DNA of 64,000 nt, taken from Trichosphaerium sp. ATCC 40318. Lineage: Eukaryota > Discosea > Flabellinia > Trichosidae. The stretch is from NCBI GenBank assembly GCA_038496445.1, contig JALMLS010000322.1:620001-684000 (forward strand), in the 5' to 3' direction. Made by a program: the position numbers and the translations under genes. Under the pieces are notes generated by a model. The model did no database searches and was not told the origin of the DNA. It saw only the letters and a list, made by a program, of their open reading frames with translations. Shown here piece after piece: positions 56,640-64,000 of the stretch (positions are counted from its first letter, which is position 1; the number at the start of each line of letters is the position of its first letter).

Positions 56640-59329
56640 ATGACAGAGCATTTCTTATGGTTTTTGCTTACTGTTATACCAACCGTTACACTTTTGGAGG
56701 CATTGTTAAAACCTTGGTTAGCTATTATTACTTCAGGTAATGTGCGATTTGGGTTTGTTCAATTACTCACTTTCGTAATACCTAGGTAACTCGTTTGTTG
56801 AGACAGTACTTCTAAAGATTGAGTTTAACATATTTTACTCATCGTGGACCCCACGTGCGTTTTATAAAAATAACTATTTCTCGTGTGTTTTTACACCAAT
56901 TTTGTTTCAGTGATACTATCGGTGGGTGCCATTGCAATGGGACTAGTTATGGTAGCTGGAACAATCATTGCAGTGCCTAAACTAGTAGAGGGCACTATTG
57001 TTATTATGGAACTGCTTTTGTTATATTCCTGACCACACTTACAAGAGAAGAAACCTTGCCACTTCATACCTAAAGAAAAAGAGAAACCTTCCAAAACCAA
57101 CTATAGAGCCAAAACAGAAGTTAGCAAATGATAAAAGTCTGAAAATGGGTACGCTATTGCTCCTATTATAGACTTACCTCGATGATCTAGCATTAAAGAA
57201 AGCTATCGCTGAAACTGTACCTACTCAACTATTTTGTATGCACTGTATGATTTTAGGCTTATCAAGTACGCTTCTTTTAAATTGTTGTTTATTGGCTTGT
57301 TAATGACTTACGTCGCTCTCATTTTAAGTACTTTGGCCACTTGTGACTGGTGTTTATGGTATGTTGATACAGCAGATTTACTATTAACGTAATGATTTAT
57401 GATTTATTGATGGTTTTTGTTTAAGGTGTTATACACGTGATAGCATGGTCCATTTCTTACACTAGTTTTGTTTACTTTTTTTATTTTTTTGTGATTGTTG
57501 TTATGGATTTTTCATATATGACGCTTACACCCTTGATAAAGAGGACGCATACTAATATAAAGAGAATTTGCTGGATTTGTATAGCATTATCATTCGTTGC
57601 TATATTTGGATTCATTCCAATGAATTTCATAAGTACGTGAGAGACTTGTGTGAAGTGTTGTTTACAAAAAAAAAAGTTTTCATTTTGGGTGCCATATCTT
57701 ATCTCCTCTGTCTTTCTTTATGGGAGCGTAATTCAAAACACAATGAAGACGAGAATGCAAAAACTCATAAATGGTTGGTGATATTACTCATACTGTTCAT
57801 AAGTGCTGTACAAACTGTTTTTGTTATCGAAGCTTTCATCAGTTTTTTTAACTTTACTCCTCTCTAGGTTGTTTTGACTTTAAGTCTTGGCATAGCTCTA
57901 CAAGAAAAACATGGAAGATATGACAAACTGTGTGATAGTGAATCGTTTTATAAGAGTTACAAGCCATCAACTAAGAATAATAAGGTTGGCGCAACTCAAT
58001 GCTTCAAATTTCACTTTTAACTTTTTGATATCAGGCCGCCCAATCATCTGGTGGGTATCAAATATGCAAACAAACCTGGCATGGAATGAACGTGATTGAT
58101 ATAGGGATTTTAGCTGATATAGTACTTTGGATTGAACGTGTAGTGTTGTTTTAACTTATTTTTAGTGTTATGAACGTGAAGCATGCTTTAAAAAACTTCT
58201 TCAAAAAACTTTAAAATCTAGTAATGGAAGGTAAGATAGTAATACAAATAAAGAACTAATCATAAAAACTAGTGAGAATGATTGGGAGGTACATGCGACA
58301 GAAGCATTAAACGTACATTTCTATGACTTCTACTCAAAGGTTCTTGATTCTTTTTTTTACAAAGTTGCTGTATCCTAATTTCTTCAAAGTCAAGAGGACT
58401 TTCTGTAATAGCTATTCGTGGTACATCACATAGGCTATTGGATTGTCTTCAAGGTAACATCGTATTTGTATTATTTCCATCTGACAGTGACATCTAGACG
58501 CTGATATTTACATTGAATCTACTGTGTTCCAATTTTTCTCGTCTTTTATTCCAATGCTCAACTGGATTCCAACAGGCCTTGGTACACACGCTGTGTTCTG
58601 TAGACTCTATCACTTAACCCTATATTCCTAGTGGCCTCTGTTTTGAAAATATCTGCACTCCCTGAAGCTCTTACAAGAAATATTGTAAAACAATATTACA
58701 AACCAGTTGTTGGATACATTGACAAGATTAAAGATGATCGGTAAGTAGTACCAACGTTATCTTTTAGTTCATATTTTGTAGGCATGTGATACTCACTGGT
58801 CACAGTCTTGGTGGAGCTATTGCAAAGATTGCAGGCGCAAAAAGAAATAAAACAGCAATAGCGTTTTCATCACCTGGTCTTGTGCTTTCAAGACGAAAAC
58901 TAGGCATTCGTCTTCAAGTATGTCAATTTATATCCCAATGTAATAAGTTATTTTAACATTTTCAATATAACAGGGCATATACGAGAATGTTATTAATATC
59001 ATACCTGACAGGTACGTTGATTGATCTTGTTTTAAGTACTGCAGCACGACTTAAAATAATGTAATTTGATTAGAGATATTGTGCCTCAAATTGATATTCC
59101 TGGTGGCTTTATCCAACGTGTTATGTGCTTTGAGCCAAACCCACTTGATTGCCATAGTATAAGAACAACTCTGTGTGAAATCAGGAGACTATGCGGAGAC
59201 TTTGATCATACTCTTGTATGTCCTAAGCAATAAACCTTAGTATCTTTTAACATAAAACATCACCCGAGTTTGAAGACTTAGGCTTGTAACACCATCCATT
59301 GGTGTCTCTCCCCAGGCCATTCATTATAA
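56640..59329 (+). CDS. Membrane-anchored class 3 lipase (diacylglycerol lipase-like)
   Basis: A probable start is MTEHFLWFLLTVIPTVTLLE. Several hydrophobic segments follow (VILSVGAIAMGLVMVAGTII, LLNCCLLACGLMTYVALILS, HKWLVILLILFISAVQTVFV), then a Lipase_3 domain: SKSRGLSVIAIRGTSHRLLD, the nucleophile elbow ILTGHSLGGAIAKIAG, FSSPGLVLSRRK, NIIPDRDIVPQIDIPGG (catalytic Asp) and the NPLDCHSIRTTLCEI histidine. The Ser-Asp-His triad is complete. An N-terminal TM block plus a lipase domain resembles DAG lipases, which release 2-acylglycerols at the membrane. Not every intron in the TM part was resolved, and one in-frame stop near 57030 must lie in an intron. The stop is at 59329. Confidence 0.85.
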
Positions 59330-59529
59330 ATGTATAAATAAACAGCTTCATGAGTCTAGCACCAAGATACAGAGCGCAAACTTTATGGCATGTGATGGGT
59401 TAGAAATGTTTACTGTCGGAGACTAGCAATAATGGTTTGGTTGGGCGTATTCCTGGCAGTGGTATTGCTCCGGAGACTCTTTGTCAAAAGACCAGTGACT
59501 TAGCAGTTGAACTTAATTATCAAACCTTT

Positions 59530-59770
59530 TAGGTATCGACACAGGCTCTACAATATTACGGAGAGAAGCACAACATCACTTTCAACAAAATTTTGGTGTT
59601 CATACTCTTGACCTAAAAGTTGTTTTGGTGTTACAAATAACGGTGTAAAAGGATTAACAAATGTTAGTACTCTCATACTTGGTGGTTCAGTCACAAAATT
59701 TTTTCTTGCTAAGCTCCAAAATAGTGGCTTCCATGTGTCATTAATAAAAAACTCTGTGATTGTGTTTAAA
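59530..59770 (+). pseudogene. Leucine-rich-repeat relic of the F-box/LRR family
   Basis: Plus-strand frames read NFGVHTLDLK, then after a frame change TNNGVKGLTNVSTLILGGSV TK. These are two to three units of the same 21-residue repeat as at 5.1-6.2 kb. Stops and a frameshift separate them, and no F-box or start is nearby. It lies between the lipase gene and the minus-strand Ras-like gene. Confidence 0.6.
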
Positions 59771-59886
59771 ATATGTAGCAATTAAGAAAAGCATTTGGTG
59801 GTTCAGTAACAAGCCAAAATTTCTATCTTGGGCTAGTTGGAATTGTTTTCAGCACTAAAATCACTTTGAACTGATTTGCTTTTTAG

Positions 59887-60706
59887 TCACATTACAATAC
59901 ATCTATGCTGTTTGCGTTTTACTTGAGGTTGAAGTCTCCTAAGTCTGCAAATTTCTCTAGCAAGTTCATAAAACTGTTCATCAACATTGACACGTGTTTT
60001 AGCAGATGCTTCAAAAAATAAACATCCATTCTTTTGTGCAAGTTCCTTTGCTTCTTTTGTGGTTACTTGTCTGTCTTCTTCCAAGTCTACTTTATTTCCC
60101 ACAAGTGCAATTGGAACTTTTTCTGTATCAATGCGCCTACAAACAAGTACTTAGTCCTTGAGAATGCCCAAGTTGATCATGAATAAGTGACTATTGTTGT
60201 TACCTATAAATAGGGTCAAAGAAGTTGGGCAATTCTTCAAATGATTGTCTGTCTGTTGTGCTATACATCAAAATAATGCCATTACCAAGGTACTACAAAA
60301 TGTTGTTAGATTTCCAGCCTCTTAAATGTTATTTACTTACAAGGTTATTAAGAAAAGTAGAGACCGATTCTTGATGTACAATATCAAAAATTTCAACAAA
60401 GGCATTTTCGTCATCTATGGTGACTTTCTTATAATACCTTAGTGCGTGAGTTGTTTTAAAGTCTTTTCAGAATATTAATTACATTAGCAGTTAAAAAAAA
60501 AGCTCCGCGCATGCACGTACACATCTTCTATGGTGGGGTCGTATTCTTCTATAAATATATTTTGAACAAATTGTATAATTGTTGTTGATTTTCCAACTCC
60601 TGGAGGGCCAAATACAACTAGCCTGTAATCATTTCTTCCGGACTAGTGGTATTTTTTAATTTTATCTGTTTTACAGCCTCGTATTTTTGCGTACAACAAG
60701 CTCCAT
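59887..60706 (-). CDS. Divergent Ras-like GTPase with altered P-loop and switch II
   Basis: The start is [16 protein letters not shown], with a GTACGC intron after the fourth codon. Order: G1 [14 protein letters not shown] (Ras residue 12 is Pro), effector EYDPTIED, G3 [20 protein letters not shown] (Asp of DTAGQE kept, the invariant Gly replaced by His), G4 NKVD, G5 EASAKT. The tail is basic (QPQVKRKQH) and ends RCIVM, a CaaX box. Length and motif order are those of a complete Ras-family protein. The lost switch II glycine should block the normal nucleotide-dependent change, so it may be a poor switch, a dominant regulator or a scaffold. The coding frame is otherwise clean, which argues against a pseudogene. 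Confidence 0.9.
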
Positions 60707-60984
60707 GTGAAATTTTACAACGCCTCTTTGGGTTATTATTATGGGTTCAATGAAATCTATGTTAAGAAAGGTACAACACAATGGCTACATTGTTTTTGTT
60801 ATCACTTATAATACACTATCACAACGTAGTTGACAATAATATTCTTTCGACCTCTGCAAGATGTAGTACTACAACATCAATACACAAGTTTCATAAATCT
60901 ACCATAGCTATCAGAACAAATCTTGCTTCAAACAACCAAATCGCTAGTTGCTATAATTCGTGATATCAGATACCACACAAGGGT

Positions 60985-61140
60985 TTTTCTTTTAAACAAA
61001 TGTGGTTTACTCAATTTACCTTTAGAAACTACAGCACATGTTCTTCAACAAATAGAATTTCGACTGAATGCTATTGCCTTATTCATCGTTAGTAAGCACT
61101 TTAGTTTTTTGTTAAACGTCACTTGTACGTGGCATTTTTC
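60985..61140 (+). pseudogene. F-box fragment
   Basis: LLNLPLETTAHVLQQIEFRL followed by NAIALFIVSKHFSFLL matches the F-box of the 5.1-6.2 kb gene (LLHLPTEILTHILLQTS.., CQTCRLFASIV). A stop follows after about 80 nt. The frame has no ATG, and no LRR unit follows before the next gene. Confidence 0.5.
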
Positions 61141-61191
61141 TGCGTCACGTGGGACTTAAGCCAAAGAGGTTCATTTTATTATACTACTATT

Positions 61192-61788
61192 ATGACCACA
61201 GAACAGAAAGACGCTGTAGAAGTCAGTTTAACGTCTGTTATTATTGGATCAAAGCTAAAAACGTTTGAGAACGCTAAACTAGTTGCTGATGACTCTGGTT
61301 TATGTGTTACGCTTGATGGTAGTGATTTGATCAAGAAAGTACCATGGAAAACGATTACAGCGCTAAACTTATCATATCGTCCAATGAGAACGCATGAAAT
61401 GATTGTTGAAGCTAATTGCAAATGGTAAGGAGGAATAATAACCGTTTCTGCCCAAAAACTATCAAAACCGCTCAAAATTAAGTTCAATCTAGGTTATACA
61501 AGAAGAAATACGTAACGACGCCATTTTTTATAATTAAATACGGGGCTGACGGCATTGGTACGTATTTCCGCTTAAAATAGCTTATATTAACGCACAATAG
61601 CTCCATTGGAGAGGATAGTATTAAAACACAAGCTGGGAAAGAAAGTAAGACTTGGGATTCCTCACAGATTGGTTGAGAAACCTTTTTCGTACATTTACAA
61701 TAAACAGTTACGTTTTTTTTTGCCCCCTTTAATGTCAAATCTGACGTTTCAAAAACTAGGTTACGTGCCGCTTGGGGTTTGGGTTTAA
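61192..61788 (+). CDS. Unrecognised protein with a PH/GRAM-like opening
   Basis: Exons 61192-61424, 61493-61557 and 61601-61788, giving 161 residues with all junctions in phase. The N-half (TFENAKLVADDSGLCVTLDG, then KKVPWKTITALNLSYRP) has the strand-rich feel of a PH or GRAM fold. The C-half is basic with a hydrophobic patch (GIPHRLVEKPFSYIYNKQLR). The final residues are YVPLG VWV. No family is firm. Its stop lies only 5 nt before the ATG of the next gene on the same strand. Confidence 0.6.
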
Positions 61789-61793
61789 GAATA

Positions 61794-62453
61794 ATGAGTT
61801 ATATACTGATGGTGTTCTTTATTTTTGTTATAACAAAGAGCTATATTCTATGCCCTACACCACCGAAGGTTCGTAAGATTTTTATCTTTGACTTGTTAAA
61901 AAATGTTTACATTAACCGCTTCATCAAGGTGTGTCCAGGAGAAGAAATACCAGAACCTTGCGTCTCAACGCTAGAACAAACATACTCTTACTTTGAGAAT
62001 TTGTTTAAGACAACATTTCGGTTTTTCTGGGTGCTTGTAGAACCTTTCTATGACTATGCTTTTGAGAATTACCCAACGTTATCTTATATCGCACTTGCTG
62101 TAATGTCGGTTCCATTAATGCCGATACTACTTCCTTACTGGATGTCTTTTGTACTATTTTTTGCTTGTGTTTATGCATCACAGTATGTAGTTCACGGACT
62201 TGTTCTATATCACGTGCGTACTAACTTACCCACTAAAAAGAAGGAAACTTCGTGCTGTCCTTTTGTATACTGACTTCTTTTTCATTAGATGTGGTATCAA
62301 ATCGGTCAAGTATTGTATATGTTTAGAGATGCACGTAATATGCTTCGCATGGTACTTGATTCAACACAGATTCTTTATTCAGGTGGAGCAAGAATCGCAA
62401 AAGATTTAAGAAATAAGAAGGCTGCTAAACATAAAAAAGAAAAGAAGCAATAA
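61794..62453 (+). CDS. Unrecognised small membrane protein
   Basis: Exons 61794-62213 and 62289-62453, giving 194 residues. The start MSYILMVFFIFVITKSYILC is a TM or signal anchor. A lumenal or loop part (CPGEEIPEPCVSTLEQTYSY) follows, then a hydrophobic block (LSYIALAVMSVPLMPILLPY, MSFVLFFACVYASQYVVHGL), and a Lys-rich end (NKKAAKHKKEKKQ, a possible ER-retrieval-type tail). The GTGCGT donor and TTCATTAG acceptor are needed to reach this end. No family is recognised. Confidence 0.65.
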
Positions 62454-62517
62454 AATTGCAACATGTTTTTTGTAAGTGCAAAATTTTTATTCAACTATTT
62501 ACAATATTCCTTTCTGT

Positions 62518-62846
62518 TTAACCCATGCCGCAAAAATTGCAGGGTGCTCGTACCCAAACTTCTTCATCAAGGAACAACTTTATTGATTTATCTATTCCAA
62601 ACTCCCTGTGGTTTAATGTTTCAGGATCAATATCAACACAAGTAACCCAACGACCCTAAAGATAAATGTGAGAAAATTTGAAGAAAAAAGGAACTGGCAG
62701 GTATCTTCTCTTTCGTAATCTACCTTCTGAATAATCTCTATACAAGATCCTTTTGCTAGTTTATCAATAGAAGGTGGAATAAGTGATTTCAAGATGTGTT
62801 CAAGGTCATCTGTGAACTTTAAATGAACACGTTGTTCGAAATCCAT
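62518..62846 (-). CDS. Small unrecognised protein
   Basis: Two exons, 62724-62846 and 62518-62655, giving 86 residues with the frame kept over a GTAGAT donor and TTTAG acceptor. It reads MDFEQRVHLKFTDDLEHILK and GRWVTCVDIDPETLNHREFG, and ends in a short Cys pair (APCNFCGMG). No signal peptide or TM. The overall look is of a compact single-domain protein. Confidence 0.6.
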
Positions 62847-63153
62847 TCCACTACTGCTCTTTCGGTGACCTCAAGTGAATGTTTTATAATACTCTATTTT
62901 TAAACACTCAGTTAATACTTCAACACAAGAGGACGTATAAAAACAATAGCACGTGCAGTATTAATATTAAGTCTCGGCAACCGGTCAGCAATGAGTAAGT
63001 CTGTAGTTTTATGTTTAACCAATACCCTTTGCCTAACATGGTCTATTAATGGCGCCTATTCTAATCTCTAGCTATCGTTCTAACCCCATTAATATTTTGT
63101 AATTGTATCCATCCATTTCATGGTACATAGTAAGCTCAACGTTTAACAACTCG

Positions 63154-63805
63154 TCATTGAAGAGAACCAATATGTCTGAAACAACAACCTTCAAATGAAA
63201 CGTTACTCAGAGTACATTGATTGACTCTACAACGTACACACTGTCTCATAAATCCTTCTTTAACATGCTCCCATGTTTGATAGAACATATCATCATGAGC
63301 GTTTCGTTCAGAAATAGTATCAATGTCGAAAAGTTTCTTGAACTTTTGGTGCATCTCAAAGCTGTAAATTGAAATGTTCACTTTCTTTGAATTGGACAAA
63401 GCGCAGTTAACCTTCAACAAAATCTATTAATATAGGCCTAAACAACTATATTATAATATCTTACATCGTACCAAGACTTGTAATACGACTTAAACGCATC
63501 AGAAACGTAAAACGAGTTTTTTATCTTTTTTTTCCAAAAATAATCGCTTGTACGTATTCTATTCTTGATTATATACGACGTCATACCTTTGTACATTAAC
63601 GAAAAAACATTTCGAACGTTTTTACTTGAAACAATTACAGGACGGTTAAATCTTATCGCATTCGCTTAAACTACGTACCTAATACGCCTACAGATACAAT
63701 AGACGCTTCAAGGAGTATATGCTCGAATAATTCATTAGGAAGCTTTGCAAACACGCCACCATCACCGCGAGTTGGTTGTTTTCTATGACTAGCTCTGTTT
63801 CCCAT
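63154..63805 (-). CDS. F-box protein, probably complete
   Basis: The start is MGNRASHRKQPTRGDGGVFA, and the F-box follows: KLPNELFEHILLEASIVSVG, split by a GTACGT intron. Further exons give KNSFYVSDAFKSYYKSWYDV and a last exon (63154-63420) with HQKFKKLFDIDTISERNAHD, DDMFYQTWEHVKEGF and a Cys-rich end RQCVRCRVNQCTLSNVSFEG CC. The start could encode N-myristoylation (MGNRAS). No LRR is seen, so the substrate arm differs from the LRR family. It would act as an SCF adaptor. Confidence 0.7.
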
Positions 63806-64000
63806 TTTGCATTAGTAGATATGACACTTATTGATTTCAACAAGGTTCAAACTTAAACTCCTCGAGCCGTCTGTCCACTCAATGCCTTCTGATAATACCA
63901 CTTTTGTCCTCAACAGTGTCACGTGTAATGACAAATCATGTACTGTAATACATTATTGTTATGCTAACCTACATGCTGTTTATCTAAAATATGCATGTGT

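Noticed and set aside
59548-59781. Minus frame beside the Ras-like gene
   Set aside because: No ATG; the plus strand holds LRR units of a known family in this window.
61779-61800. In-frame fusion of the two tight genes through a short intron
   Set aside because: No GT donor before the stop has the phase needed to enter the second frame with the AAG acceptor.

Overview
This window comes from a unicellular eukaryote with an AT-rich, intron-dense genome. Almost every gene is cut by short introns of about 45-100 nt. Donor sites are often GTACGT, GTACGC or GTACGA, and acceptors are T-rich and end in TAG or CAG. The gene set suggests a free-living amoeboid protist: a class C GPCR with a beta-helix type ectodomain, a cysteine-repeat/vWFA surface protein like those of dictyostelids and heteroloboseans, F-box/LRR families, Ras-like GTPases with CaaX ends, a secreted polysaccharide lyase, and a Zn2Cys6 regulator. 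The lineage cannot be fixed from sequence alone. I saw no rRNA, no convincing tRNA, no CRISPR array and no intact transposon.

Layout. 1-2.3 kb: 3' end of the class C GPCR. 2.7-3.8 kb: Golgi SNARE. 4.1-8.5 kb: an accessory block with an intact 21-residue-repeat F-box/LRR gene, a decayed relative, and two copies of a local repeat. 8.5-12.5 kb: vWFA/cysteine-repeat GPI-type surface protein. 12.9-15.3 kb: a truncated M28 peptidase duplicate, a polysaccharide lyase and a small cysteine-rich secreted protein. 16.2-21.5 kb: FAX-type GST with a membrane anchor, a short-chain dehydrogenase, an unknown coiled-coil protein, and serine dehydratase. 21.8-26.1 kb: secreted-family copy 1 (frameshifted), a type II membrane protein, and a second small cysteine-rich secreted protein. 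26.7-35.0 kb: RCC1-repeat protein, cytochrome P450 and Zn2Cys6 regulator. 35.7-37.4 kb: secreted-family copy 3 (relic) and copy 2 (intact). 38.8-46.6 kb: zinc-binding protein, M28 aminopeptidase, class I cyclic nucleotide phosphodiesterase, secreted protein. 47.2-64 kb: zinc-ribbon/Ras fusion, a kinesin with a C-terminal PH domain, a membrane-linked class 3 lipase, a divergent Ras-like GTPase, four small genes, and further F-box/LRR fragments.

Functionally there is a signalling group (GPCR, two Ras-like proteins, cyclic nucleotide phosphodiesterase, lipase), a surface/secreted group (adhesin-like protein, lyase, peptidase, cysteine-rich peptides, duplicated secreted family), and ordinary housekeeping genes. 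Genes are not in operons, but one same-strand pair lies only 5 nt apart. The most unusual items are the zinc-ribbon/Ras fusion, the Ras-like protein with altered P-loop and switch II, the kinesin-PH architecture, the small cysteine-rich secreted proteins, and a strong excess of the palindrome CACGTG, mostly in introns and intergenic DNA.
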